DNA of 35,307 nucleotides from JAGLTN01 sp035403325 (GCA_964492365.1 CAZBKA010000015.1:1-35307); one strand, 5' to 3'. Counted from the first letter of the stretch, positions 1-8,884 are shown. Made by a program: numbers and translations. The notes: generated from the letters alone by a model not told the origin.

Positions 1-823
1 AACCCCAACTACGCGCACCCCAGAGCCGATTTTAACACCCTAAAAATCCCTCATACCCCAATTATCAGCCCAATTAAGCCCATTCCACCCTCCAATCCCC
101 CAATTTTAAAATCCCTAAAAAACCCCCACCTGTCAATTTGCGTCACCGAAAATACATATCAAAATTCTCAACAAAACTCCCCAATTAAAAATATCCAATT
201 ATAATTACCGCTGCCGCAGCCCTGAATAAAATTTCAATTAGCCTTAATATAGATTAAAATCATTACAGCACAGCCTTTTCGTTATAAGACCATTCTGCTG
301 AAATTAACATAATACTTATAAAAAAAACAAAATACTGTCATAATTACTCACAAACAAAGGTTTTTCCCCGAATATTCCTAATACTCAAAATAAATCAAAC
401 GCTAAATCAAATACATTCCCGGACTTTGCAACCGTTACAAAAAACATACCAAATTATTAAACCGATAGTCGCACCAGTAGATTGTTGTAGTCAAAGTAGT
501 AAAACTTGTGAATTAAAGAGAAGGCTTCCAAGTTAGCTTAAAAGAGTTTGATGGCGTTGCCAAAATGTGACTTCATTTCAAACCTGCCTCCTAAAAATTC
601 ACAAAATTTTATCTGTATCCTTTATTTGTGTAATAAAAGGATAGTGAAAAAGAGAAGATTAAATTGGGGTAGTAGTGTCGTGGTTCGTTGTTGTTGCGTT
701 GTGTTGCGCCCTGCCTCTATTGTCTTAATTTCTCCTCAATACACTTTTCCTTATTATTTTAGATAGCTAAGCGTAAAAAAAAATGTACGTAATTTTTTAT
801 TAACCAATTAAGGAGTCAGAATT
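1..823. other. Gene-free region upstream of the chemotaxis operon
   Basis: No convincing gene is seen. The first 200 bases or so are C-rich and G-poor on the plus strand, with repeated CCCAATT-like words, and include a G-quadruplex-type motif on the minus strand (listed separately). A 72-codon open frame at 548-766 starts at TTG, has no ribosome binding site and an unusual Cys/Val-rich composition, so it is not called. The stretch around 670-715 is rich in GTT and GTG. It should hold the promoter of the chemotaxis operon, but I found no hexamer pair good enough to call. An ACCGATAG at 461-468 vaguely recalls a flagellar-sigma -10 but lacks a matching -35. Confidence 0.6.
69..101 (-). other. 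Putative G-quadruplex motif
   Basis: On the plus strand there are four C-runs at 69-71, 79-81, 88-90 and 97-101, separated by 7, 6 and 6 bases. Read on the minus strand this meets the canonical G3+N1-7 x4 pattern. A further CCCC run lies at 56-59. Folding or function is inference; the motif itself is read directly. Confidence 0.5.
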
Positions 824-1333
824 ATGGCAGAGGCAGCAACTCAGATGATGGCGTCTCAAGACAGCGACATCATTGACAAAGAAGGCAAATATCTAACATT
901 TGCCTTGGGGCCTGAAGAGTATGGTTTAGAAATTCTCAAGGTAAGAGAAATCATAGGCTATATGGACATCACAGCTGTCCCACAAACACCTGAACATATA
1001 AAAGGTGTAATAAATCTGCGGGGTCAGGTAATTCCTGTTATTGATCTCAGGACAAAATTCGGAATGAATACCGCAGAGGTAACTGAACAAACCTGTATTA
1101 TTGTTGTTGAGATTGCACAGCAAAACAGAAAATTCAACACAGGTATCGTTGTGGACAGGGTACAGGAAGTACTTGATATTGCAAAAGAGCAAATCGAACC
1201 AACACCTCAGTTCGGTACAAATGTAGACACTGATTTTATTCTAGGCATGGGAAAAATCGGTAGTTCGGTAAAGATATTGCTAGATATCAATAAGGTGTTA
1301 AGCAATGACGATATCTCTGATTTGGCAGAATAA
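824..1333 (+). CDS. cheW: Chemotaxis coupling protein CheW
   Basis: CheW is the cytoplasmic adaptor that joins chemoreceptors to the kinase CheA. The 169-residue product is a single CheW/SH3-like domain. The opening pattern YLTFALGPEEYGLEILKVRE, the central VINLRGQVIPVIDLR strand and the later IVVDRVQEVLDI segment are typical of the family. The start is ATG at 824, with AGGAG at 811-815 and an 8-base spacer. It is the first gene of a nine-gene operon and is followed 61 bases later by the receptor gene. Length is normal for CheW. Identity is secure; which pathway (swimming or twitching) it serves cannot be read from the gene itself. Confidence 0.96.
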   Translation: MAEAATQMMASQDSDIIDKEGKYLTFALGPEEYGLEILKVREIIGYMDITAVPQTPEHIKGVINLRGQVIPVIDLRTKFGMNTAEVTEQTCIIVVEIAQQNRKFNTGIVVDRVQEVLDIAKEQIEPTPQFGTNVDTDFILGMGKIGSSVKILLDINKVLSNDDISDLAE

Positions 1334-1394
1334 AATACAGAATCGTAAACAAAATAAAAAACATATTATTTAATAACTGAAATGGAGACTAAAA

Positions 1395-3368
1395 ATGTTT
1401 AAGAATATGAAACTTTCTTTAAAAATGGCGGTCGGATTTGGTGTTTTGGTCGTAATCGCAGCTATTCTTGGATATGTAGGATGCAGCGGTTTATCCAAAG
1501 TTGCTAAAAACATGAAACTCAGCAACGAAGGTAGTGTATGTTTAACTGGAATAAACAATTGTGCTTCATTGAGAAGAGATTTTGCTATTCAAGGCTACAC
1601 CAAATACACTAACGAAGATAAAACTCCTGTAGATAAATGGTTTGAATCCTATGGTGAACTTGAAAAAAATCTCACTAGTCTGAAAGATGAACAAGGTCTT
1701 TCCGACGGTGACAGAGTTACAGTTAATCAGATATTAAGCAATTTGCCAAATTACAAAACGGCATTTAACGGCCTGACCAGTGCACAGAAAATTAAAGACG
1801 ATGCATTTATCGCATGGGGAGCCGTAGGTGAGAATATAACTAATAATATCAATGTGGCAATGAAAAATGTGATAACCCCAACCATTGAAGACGCCAGAAA
1901 AAAACAGGATATTCAACAACTGGACAAATGGATGACTATCGGGGCATCTCTAAAAGAAAATATCGTTGAAAAATTTACACTTTTAAGAGTAAGAGCCGTG
2001 TATCTTATTGCAACTAAGGCTCAGGAACAATGGCTTGCTTATCAGGAGCAACTTAAAACAACAAATAACGGTATTGATAGCTGGGCACAGATTGTGGAAG
2101 GTGATAATCAACTTCAAGCTGCTGTAGATAAAATCCGTGGTTATATGAAGGAATACGAAGCTGCTGGCAATCTGTTATATAAAGGCATACAGGACGGTGT
2201 AACTTCAGGCAAGGCAATGGGTGATGCTGCCGGTCTCATCGTTGCGGACATTAAGAAACTTCAGGAATCACTGCAAAGCAGAACAGATTCAGTTACAGCA
2301 AGAACAACAGCATTAGTAATCACAATGGCTATTTCTGGTGTTATACTGGGTGTTGTACTGGCATTTGTAATTACAATAAGCATCGTAAAACCAATCAATC
2401 GCATCATTGCTGGTCTTAGCGAAGGTGCTGATCAGGTAGCATCCGCATCAGGTCAGGTATCATCCGCATCTCAGTCATTGGCAGAAGGTGCAACAGAGCA
2501 GGCTGCTGGTCTTGAAGAAACATCATCAAGTCTTGAAGAGATGTCATCAATGACCAAGCAGAACGCAGACAATGCGCAGCAAGCTAATACTCTTGCTTCT
2601 GAAGCCCGCAAGGCCGCTGACGAAGGTACCAATGCAATGGGTAAAATGAGCACTGCAATAAATGACATTCAGCAAAGCTCAGACAAGACAGCTAAGATTA
2701 TCAAAGTTATCGATGAAATAGCTTTCCAGACAAATCTTCTGGCACTTAATGCTGCAGTAGAGGCTGCCCGTGCAGGTGAAGCTGGTAAGGGTTTTGCCGT
2801 TGTAGCTGAAGAAGTAAGAAATCTCGCAATGAGAAGTGCTGAAGCTGCTAAAGACACATCAGCTATGATTGAAGAATCAGTTAAGAATGCAAAGAATGGT
2901 GTAGATATTGCTGATAAAGTTGCAAAGAGCCTCAACGAAATAGTCACCGGAATCGGCAAGACCACAGAGTTGGTAGGTGAAATAGCAGCAGCTAGTCAGG
3001 AGCAGGCACAGGGTATAGATCAGGTAAACACCGCTGTCGCACAGATGGATAAGGTTACCCAGCAGAACGCAGCAAATGCGGAAGAATCTGCCAGTGCTTC
3101 AGAAGAACTTACTGCCCAGGCTGAATCTATGAATGAAATAGTAAATGATCTGGTTAAACTAGTGAATGGCAGCTCTAATGCTCAAGTTAGTGCTACGAGA
3201 AAAGCTGCTGGTAAAAAACACATGTCAAAACTGGACCATACTTTTCACCAGATAGCTAATGGTTCATCTGACAGTAAAAAGAAAGACAAAAAAGCAACCG
3301 GTAATAAAGTGATCCCAATGACTGCATCAGATGCAGCAGATCATGACTTTGATTCTTTCAACAGCTAA
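1395..3368 (+). CDS. Methyl-accepting chemotaxis protein (chemoreceptor)
   Basis: This is a 657-residue transmembrane receptor. It has a membrane segment at about residues 10-30, a mostly helical extracytoplasmic sensor region to about 305, a second membrane segment at about 306-330, a HAMP-like region, and a long signalling coiled coil. The conserved hairpin tip is clear at about 437-477 (DEIAFQTNLLALNAAVEAAR, then GFAVVAEEVRNLA). The C-terminal 60 residues are Lys/Ser-rich and end in DSFNS, with no NWETF-type pentapeptide for tethering CheR or CheB. A GGAG lies 7 bases before the ATG. The ligand is unknown; the sensor resembles a four-helix-bundle type only in being helical and about 270 residues long. 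Being embedded in the operon makes it the likely cognate receptor of this CheA/CheW. Confidence 0.95.
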   Translation: MFKNMKLSLKMAVGFGVLVVIAAILGYVGCSGLSKVAKNMKLSNEGSVCLTGINNCASLRRDFAIQGYTKYTNEDKTPVDKWFESYGELEKNLTSLKDEQGLSDGDRVTVNQILSNLPNYKTAFNGLTSAQKIKDDAFIAWGAVGENITNNINVAMKNVITPTIEDARKKQDIQQLDKWMTIGASLKENIVEKFTLLRVRAVYLIATKAQEQWLAYQEQLKTTNNGIDSWAQIVEGDNQLQAAVDKIRGYMKEYEAAGNLLYKGIQDGVTSGKAMGDAAGLIVADIKKLQESLQSRTDSVTARTTALVITMAISGVILGVVLAFVITISIVKPINRIIAGLSEGADQVASASGQVSSASQSLAEGATEQAAGLEETSSSLEEMSSMTKQNADNAQQANTLASEARKAADEGTNAMGKMSTAINDIQQSSDKTAKIIKVIDEIAFQTNLLALNAAVEAARAGEAGKGFAVVAEEVRNLAMRSAEAAKDTSAMIEESVKNAKNGVDIADKVAKSLNEIVTGIGKTTELVGEIAAASQEQAQGIDQVNTAVAQMDKVTQQNAANAEESASASEELTAQAESMNEIVNDLVKLVNGSSNAQVSATRKAAGKKHMSKLDHTFHQIANGSSDSKKKDKKATGNKVIPMTASDAADHDFDSFNS

Positions 3369-3407
3369 TTTTTGTTACTAAATTAAAAAAAGAGAAGAAA
3401 TACAGTT

Positions 3408-3436
3408 GGGCAATCGGACATTTTGTCCGGTTGCCC
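3408..3436 (+). other. Strong intercistronic hairpin between mcp and cheY
   Basis: A 13-bp stem with one G-U wobble (arms 3408-3420 and 3424-3436) closes on a TTT loop. What follows on the plus strand is an A-rich stretch with AAATTT steps, not a T-run, so it is not a standard rho-independent terminator for mcp. It may stabilise or process the mRNA, or partly attenuate it, within the operon. The function is inference. Confidence 0.6.
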
Positions 3437-3479
3437 GGCGGTAAAAAATTTAAAAAAATTTAAAAAAAGAGAGGTTTCT

Positions 3480-3857
3480 ATGAGTAAATCACTAATGATT
3501 GTAGACGATTCGGCTACCATGCGAAAAATCATTATGCGAACAGTAAGAATGTCTGGTTTAGAGTTTGAGAACACAGAAGAGGCAGGCAATGGTGTAGAAG
3601 CAATTGCAAAGCTTTCTGCCAAACCGGTAGATATAGTCCTGTGTGATGTAAACATGCCTGAAATGGGCGGCCTCGAAATGGTAAGGAAAGTAAGAAAAGA
3701 ACTACCTGCATGCAGTAGTACAAAAATAATAATGGTATCAACAGAAAGCTCGCAGGAGCTTATTGATGGAGTCATTTCTGACGGAGCCAACGGCTATATA
3801 ACAAAGCCTTTCACTCCTGAAAGATTCCAGGAAAAAATTTCCCCTTTTATGAACTAA
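3480..3857 (+). CDS. cheY: Chemotaxis response regulator CheY
   Basis: A single receiver domain of 125 residues that accepts phosphate from CheA and carries the output signal. The acidic pair is D9/D10, the phosphorylation site D56 (in IVLCDVNMPEMGG), the switch residue S87 and the conserved lysine K109 (GYITKPF), all spaced as in classic CheY. The frame is open upstream to a TTG at 3423, but that start lies inside the strong hairpin. ATG 3480 follows GAGAGG and begins exactly at the receiver fold, so I use it. There is no output domain, so it must act by binding a partner such as a motor or a pilus regulator. Confidence 0.95.
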   Translation: MSKSLMIVDDSATMRKIIMRTVRMSGLEFENTEEAGNGVEAIAKLSAKPVDIVLCDVNMPEMGGLEMVRKVRKELPACSSTKIIMVSTESSQELIDGVISDGANGYITKPFTPERFQEKISPFMN

Positions 3858-3910
3858 TAGAACTGAAACACAGAAAATTAAACTTTGAAAAAATAATTAA
3901 GGATTAAACG

Positions 3911-4390
3911 ATGATTGAACAGATATGTATCAGTGATGCTTTGCTGGATGGTGCCAAAGAAGTATTCGAGACGATGATATTCATGGAGATGGAGCAGACA
4001 GCAGAAGAAATGCCCAATGATAATAGCGATGCATTATTAGGTTCGATAACATTTAAAGGCAACATTGAGGGAATGCTTTCCATATATTGCTCCGCTGATT
4101 GTGCAAAAGCCATCGCAGCTAACATGCTGGGATTGGATATAAACGACAGCATCAGCCATGAAGACATCAATGATGCTATTGGCGAAGTTTCAAACATGGT
4201 GATGGGCAGTCTCAAATCAAGAATACAGGACACTATCCCCAACATAGATGTTTCGATACCATCTGTTGTAACGGGGCAGAACCTGCAAACTACGATGTCT
4301 GATTCACTAACCAAAGCAGAGGTAAATGTTTGCCTTGAAGAAGAGTACTTCGCTAAATTTTCATTTTTATACAGAGAAAAAAATGTTTAA
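3911..4390 (+). CDS. cheX: CheX-type CheY-P phosphatase
   Basis: A 159-residue CheC/CheX/FliY-family protein. The phosphatase signature Asp-x3-Glu-x2-Asn is present as D88, E92 and N95 (in INDAIGEVSNMVMG). In this family the Glu and Asn insert into the CheY active site to speed dephosphorylation. Only one such motif is present, as in CheX; CheC has two. AAGGA precedes the ATG by about 7 bases. The gene sits 53 bases after cheY and 44 before the CBS fusion gene. No CheZ is present, so this is the expected signal-termination enzyme of the operon. Confidence 0.88.
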   Translation: MIEQICISDALLDGAKEVFETMIFMEMEQTAEEMPNDNSDALLGSITFKGNIEGMLSIYCSADCAKAIAANMLGLDINDSISHEDINDAIGEVSNMVMGSLKSRIQDTIPNIDVSIPSVVTGQNLQTTMSDSLTKAEVNVCLEEEYFAKFSFLYREKNV

Positions 4391-4434
4391 ACAACATTGA
4401 AAATGTAATTACCTGTTTGATTGGGATGTAAGAT

Positions 4435-5841
4435 ATGATGGTTGTAACAACTGAACTAAAAACGGAATTAGCAGAATTGTCTTCAGAATCATTCGAGACT
4501 TTCTGTGAAGATATTTCATCTATGTTCGGGGTTGAAATGCAATCCAAGCAAACAGGAGAACCTTCCGAAGAGAAAATAATTGACCTCAAGAAACACTTTA
4601 AAAAAATATCTGCTTTCAATGCCGTAAAAACGGAGGGCAAGCTTGACGGAAAATTTTATCTTGTATTTGACCAGGGAGGAACCTTTACACTTTCAGGTGT
4701 GATTGTGATGATGCCTGAGAAGAGAATACTTGAAGAGATCAAAAAAGGATTAATACAAGATATAAAAAGCATGACCGATGCTATAAAAGAAACCGGCAAT
4801 CTTGCTGTCGGTTCATGGGATCGTATTTTCAGGGAAAACTACACAGGACATGGTCACTTTGTTCAAGGTGATGTTTACATCGGGACACCGTGGGGTAACA
4901 CAAAAGAAGCTTTAGATATTGAAAGTGATGAAGAGATAATATTTATCCCTTATGAAATCACAATTTCCCCATTTCCTGTTTTTAACTGCGGCGTTATATT
5001 TCCAAAAGCTCTTTTTGAAGAAAAAGCTCCTATTGAAACTGAAGCTGAACCAGAGAATCAAGAACAGAACAACGAAGAGCAACAAGAGCAAACAACTGAA
5101 GAAAACCTTGTTCAGGAAAATGAAACAACTGAAATTGTCCCGGAAGCTGAGAATATCACAGTGTCAAAAGAGTCTGAAGTACAAGACGGCGAATTGCCAG
5201 GGGAAGATCAAAAAACTGCCGAACCTGTACAATCTGATGTTGCTGTTCAACAACCTGAACAAGAACCATCTCATCAGGAAGAATCCGAAGCCCCCAAGCA
5301 GGTTGAGCCAACCAAGATATCCATGAGCATCCAGGAGATAACACAATCACCTGCTTCACTGCCGGGAGAAAAAAGTTCTTTTGCTCTTAATATAGCAGCC
5401 AAAGACATAATGCGTGGGAACATTATCTGGTGCTCAAGTGATGATTGCGTCCAGCAGGCACTGATAAAAATGCAGGAGCATAACACCAGATATCTGATAA
5501 TCGGAGAAGAGAGTCGTGGCATGGAAGGTATAATATCAAAGTCAGACCTTGATGCGGCCTTGAGTCCCTATCTTAGACCAATCTTTTCAAAATGGAGACG
5601 CACCCTTGACGATGCAACTTTAAAAATAAAATTAAAATGGATTATGAATAATCCTGTTTATTTCATAAAACCGCAGACTCCTATTGTGGCAATAATACAA
5701 AAAATGAAAAACTCTGCACGATTGTGTCTGCCTGTAGTGGAAGATAACAAAGTTTTAGGTCTTATAACTGTCTCAGATATCTTCTCTGTAATACTGGATA
5801 GCTGTCCAGCCGAATATAAAAATCTTTGTGATGAAATTTAG
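4435..5841 (+). CDS. CheX-like domain fused to a CBS-domain pair
   Basis: A 468-residue protein in three parts. Residues 1-195 look like a divergent CheC/CheX fold and keep Asp-x3-Glu-x2-Asn as D115, E119 and N122 (DAIKETGNLAVGSW), the same spacing as in the neighbouring CheX. Residues about 197-310 are a low-complexity Glu/Gln/Pro-rich linker. Residues about 320-460 form two CBS repeats (KDIMRGNIIWCSSDD... and NPVYFIKPQTPIVAI...LPVVEDNKVLGLITVSDIF). CBS pairs generally bind adenine nucleotides or related ligands. The start is one of two adjacent ATGs at 4435/4438, with only a weak GGGATG upstream. It lies between cheX and cheA, 27 bases before cheA. A ligand-regulated CheY-P phosphatase is inference. 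The CBS call is secure; the CheX-like call rests on the motif and the context. Confidence 0.75.
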   Translation: MMVVTTELKTELAELSSESFETFCEDISSMFGVEMQSKQTGEPSEEKIIDLKKHFKKISAFNAVKTEGKLDGKFYLVFDQGGTFTLSGVIVMMPEKRILEEIKKGLIQDIKSMTDAIKETGNLAVGSWDRIFRENYTGHGHFVQGDVYIGTPWGNTKEALDIESDEEIIFIPYEITISPFPVFNCGVIFPKALFEEKAPIETEAEPENQEQNNEEQQEQTTEENLVQENETTEIVPEAENITVSKESEVQDGELPGEDQKTAEPVQSDVAVQQPEQEPSHQEESEAPKQVEPTKISMSIQEITQSPASLPGEKSSFALNIAAKDIMRGNIIWCSSDDCVQQALIKMQEHNTRYLIIGEESRGMEGIISKSDLDAALSPYLRPIFSKWRRTLDDATLKIKLKWIMNNPVYFIKPQTPIVAIIQKMKNSARLCLPVVEDNKVLGLITVSDIFSVILDSCPAEYKNLCDEI

Positions 5842-5868
5842 AAGTAATAAATAATAGGAAAGCATAGA

Positions 5869-8025
5869 ATGGATACTAATAGCAATTTGTCAAAACTTAT
5901 AGACGACGCTGCTGCCGAGATAAATATTCTGAATATATCAGAAATATCAGAAGTCGAAGCTCTACAGAAAACCATTAAACAAATTAGCAAAGAATTAAAC
6001 AATACAAACGACATCCCTGCTGAATTGCTTTCAAAAGCAAAGACAAACTCATACGCTTCTCTTGATCTTATTGAGCTTATCCTGGAAAATAAAGTTAAAG
6101 ATGGAAACAAGGCCATTGAAAGTGTCTCAAAAGCTATAATGAGCCTGCAGGAAATTGCAGATCAGATTGGTATAACTCCGCAAAATGACATAGCGGAAAC
6201 ACAAGTTGCTCAACAGGAAGAATCTATACAACATGCTGATCAACCTAAGGAAGAAGTGCAGGAGCCACAAAATATTATACCAGAGGAAGATGTTTCCCTG
6301 GTGCTCGACTTTGTAACGGAATCCAGAGAGCACATCGAGTCCTCGGAATCAGCTTTGCTGGAACTCGAAAATGATCCTGAAAACTCAGAAAATATAAACA
6401 TGATATTCAGAGGTTTTCATACTATAAAAGGAATGGCTGGCTTCTTAAATCTCAAAGAGATCGGTTCACTGGCACATTCCGCTGAAAACCTGCTTGATTT
6501 GGCCCGTAAAAATGAACTAAAACTCGAGGGAGCTAATATTGATGCAGTGTTTGGGGCCATGGATATGATAAAAAACATGATAACCCATCTCCAGGAAAGC
6601 ATTGAAAACAACGTAGCGGTTCCAAAGCAAGAAAAATTAGAGCAAATGCTTTCAACACTTAAATCGCGAGTAGAACAAAAAGGCAATCAGCCTCAGGCTG
6701 TGAAAGAAGATGTGGTAGTGAAAACCTCACCCGTTGAAATTGAGGAGACTCAGGAATCAAAAGATGAATCAACCAATGACAACGTAATAGAAGAAAAGCT
6801 GGCAGACGGTGAACGCAGAACAGCTGAACGCAGAACAGGTGATAGAAGAAGCGGCACCACAATAGATGAAAAAATAAAAGTAAGCACATCCAGACTCGAC
6901 AATCTTATCAATATGGTAGGAGAGCTTGTAATTGCTCAGCTTATGGTTGCAGAAGAAACAAAGAACAACCTTAGTTCAGTTCCTGAAATGGGTCGAAAAA
7001 TTGCTCATCAGGGCAAGATCGTAAGAGAACTCCAGGAATTGTCAATGTCCATGAGAATGATTCCCATCGCAGGAGTATTCCAGAAAATGAGCAGGCTCGC
7101 AAGAGACCTTTCGCGACAAGCAGGCAAAGATATAAGATTCGTCACCACAGGTGAAGAAACAGAACTCGACAGAAGTATTGTAGACAAAATTTCGGACCCA
7201 CTTGTCCACATGGTTAGAAATTGTGTCGACCATGCCATTGAACCTGCAGATGAAAGAATTAAAACAGGTAAAGACAAACAGGGAACCATAGAATTACGTG
7301 CTTTCCATCAGGCAGGGAACATTGTTATCGAAATTGAAGATGACGGTAAAGGATTAGATAAAGAACGGATTTACCAGAAAGCTATCGAAAACGGCATAAT
7401 AGAAAAAGGTCAGGAATTAACTGATGAAGAAATATATAAATTGATCTTTTATGCAGGCCTGTCAACTGCTCAGAAGATTACAAGCATCTCCGGACGTGGT
7501 GTCGGTATGGATGTTGTGAGAAAAAATATCGAAGCACTCAGAGGAAAGATAGAAATAAGCACAATTAAAGGCAAGGGCACAACTTTTACAATAAGAATGC
7601 CTCTGACACTGGCAATAATTGAAGGACAAATCGTAAAAGTCGGTTCACAACGATATATAATTCCGATAAATCTGATAGTTCAGAGCCTAAGACCGAGACA
7701 GGAACAGCTAAGCAGCATTCAGGGTAAAGGTGAAATGCTCATGGAGAGAGGACATCTTATCCCAATAGTAAGAATGCATAAATTGTTTAACGTCCAAGCA
7801 AAAACAGAAGATCCAACACAGTCTCTATTAGTAATTGTCGAAGAAGATTCAAAACAGTGCTGTCTGCTCGTTGATGAACTATTGGGACAGCAGCAGATCG
7901 TAATTAAGAGCCTCGGCGATGAATTAGGGGAAATTAAGGGTATTTCAGGCGGAGCAATTATGGGCGATGGAAAAATCAGTCTCATACTCGATATACCAGG
8001 ACTGATTGAATTGTCTCAAAATTAA
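5869..8025 (+). CDS. cheA: Chemotaxis histidine kinase CheA
   Basis: A 718-residue kinase that phosphorylates CheY and CheB. Residues 1-110 are helical, of a type found in some CheA proteins and lacking a phospho-His motif. An acidic linker follows, then the HPt domain with phospho-acceptor H184 (FRGFHTIKGMAGFL). No clear P2 domain is seen; instead there is a linker with an Arg-rich repeat (ERRTAERRTGDRRSG) near 320-335. The dimerisation domain starts near 345. The ATPase has an N box at H447/N451 (HMVRNCVDHAIE), a G1 box at D491-G493 (EDDGKGLD) and a G2 box near 542-548 (GRGVGMDVV). The CheW-like regulatory domain fills about 585-715. The start ATG at 5869 follows AGGAAA. Stop to cheR start is 10 bases. 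Confidence 0.96.
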   Translation: MDTNSNLSKLIDDAAAEINILNISEISEVEALQKTIKQISKELNNTNDIPAELLSKAKTNSYASLDLIELILENKVKDGNKAIESVSKAIMSLQEIADQIGITPQNDIAETQVAQQEESIQHADQPKEEVQEPQNIIPEEDVSLVLDFVTESREHIESSESALLELENDPENSENINMIFRGFHTIKGMAGFLNLKEIGSLAHSAENLLDLARKNELKLEGANIDAVFGAMDMIKNMITHLQESIENNVAVPKQEKLEQMLSTLKSRVEQKGNQPQAVKEDVVVKTSPVEIEETQESKDESTNDNVIEEKLADGERRTAERRTGDRRSGTTIDEKIKVSTSRLDNLINMVGELVIAQLMVAEETKNNLSSVPEMGRKIAHQGKIVRELQELSMSMRMIPIAGVFQKMSRLARDLSRQAGKDIRFVTTGEETELDRSIVDKISDPLVHMVRNCVDHAIEPADERIKTGKDKQGTIELRAFHQAGNIVIEIEDDGKGLDKERIYQKAIENGIIEKGQELTDEEIYKLIFYAGLSTAQKITSISGRGVGMDVVRKNIEALRGKIEISTIKGKGTTFTIRMPLTLAIIEGQIVKVGSQRYIIPINLIVQSLRPRQEQLSSIQGKGEMLMERGHLIPIVRMHKLFNVQAKTEDPTQSLLVIVEEDSKQCCLLVDELLGQQQIVIKSLGDELGEIKGISGGAIMGDGKISLILDIPGLIELSQN

Positions 8026-8035
8026 GGGAATAAAC

Positions 8036-8884
8036 ATGGATACTATGCTACTCGATAATTTAGATTTGACCGAAGCAGAATTCAGACAGATAAGCGACAT
8101 TGTCTATGCACACTGCGGGATCAATCTTCATGATGGTAAAAAAGAACTTGTTCGCGCAAGACTGGCAAAGCTGCTCAGATTAAGAAATTTCAGAAAATTC
8201 TCTGATTATCTCGAATATGTTGAAAATGATAAAACAGGGACAGAATTCTCTGATCTGATAGATTCACTCAGTACAAATCTAACCTCGTTCTTTCGGGAAA
8301 ATCAGCATTTTGAATTCCTTGTAGAAAATATTCTGCCCAGACTGATAAAAAACAAAACTATGGCAAATCGGAAAAAGATCAGATGCTGGTCCGCAGGTTG
8401 CTCATCTGGAGAAGAACCTTATTCAATAGCAATAACACTTCTTGAGAATATTATTGATATTAATAAATGGGATGTAAAAATCTTGGCTACAGATATTTCG
8501 ACACGCTCACTGGAAACCGCAAAAAAAGGACTATACAGCCAAAGCAGAATAGATCCTGTTCCGCCAGCCCAGAGAAATAAATATCTTACTGTCGAGAAAA
8601 ACAAAGGACAAAAGGTATACGAGATAAGACAGTCGTTGCGTGATATGATAACCTTCAGATATCTGAACTTGATGCAGGATTGGCCAATCAAAGGGCCCCT
8701 TGATTTTATCTTCTGTAGAAATGTTATGATATATTTTGATAAGCCCACACAGGAAAAACTGGTAAACAGATATTGGGACATACTCGACAATGGTGGTATT
8801 TTATTCACAGGTCATTCAGAATCTTTGACAGGAATAACACATAAGTTTAAATATGTCAGACCAACGATTTATATGAAGCCATAG
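8036..8884 (+). CDS. cheR: Chemoreceptor glutamate methyltransferase CheR
   Basis: A 282-residue SAM-dependent methyltransferase that methylates receptor glutamates for adaptation. The N-terminal helical domain (about 10-85) is followed by the SAM-binding Rossmann domain with IRCWSAGCSSGEEPYSIAI and ILATDIST, and then the DFIFCRNVMIYFD and GGILFTGHSESL segments typical of CheR. An in-frame start at 8006 would overlap the end of cheA. ATG 8036 is preceded by AAGGGA at the usual distance and gives the normal N-terminus. No TPR extension is present. It belongs with the adjacent cheD and cheB as the adaptation module. Confidence 0.95.
   Translation: MDTMLLDNLDLTEAEFRQISDIVYAHCGINLHDGKKELVRARLAKLLRLRNFRKFSDYLEYVENDKTGTEFSDLIDSLSTNLTSFFRENQHFEFLVENILPRLIKNKTMANRKKIRCWSAGCSSGEEPYSIAITLLENIIDINKWDVKILATDISTRSLETAKKGLYSQSRIDPVPPAQRNKYLTVEKNKGQKVYEIRQSLRDMITFRYLNLMQDWPIKGPLDFIFCRNVMIYFDKPTQEKLVNRYWDILDNGGILFTGHSESLTGITHKFKYVRPTIYMKP

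Noticed and set aside
548..766. 72-codon open frame upstream of cheW
   Set aside because: TTG start, no ribosome site, unusual Cys/Val-rich composition and no family likeness.
2471..2965. Long antisense frames under the receptor signalling domain
   Set aside because: Low-complexity Ala/Ser/Leu shadow frames produced by the conserved coiled-coil coding sequence.
3423..3479. N-terminal extension of CheY
   Set aside because: It starts at TTG within a strong hairpin and adds 19 basic residues not typical of CheY; ATG 3480 has a proper ribosome site.
4952..5326. 124-codon overlapping frame within the CheX-CBS gene
   Set aside because: Lys/Leu/Asn-rich shadow of the Glu/Gln-rich linker in another frame.
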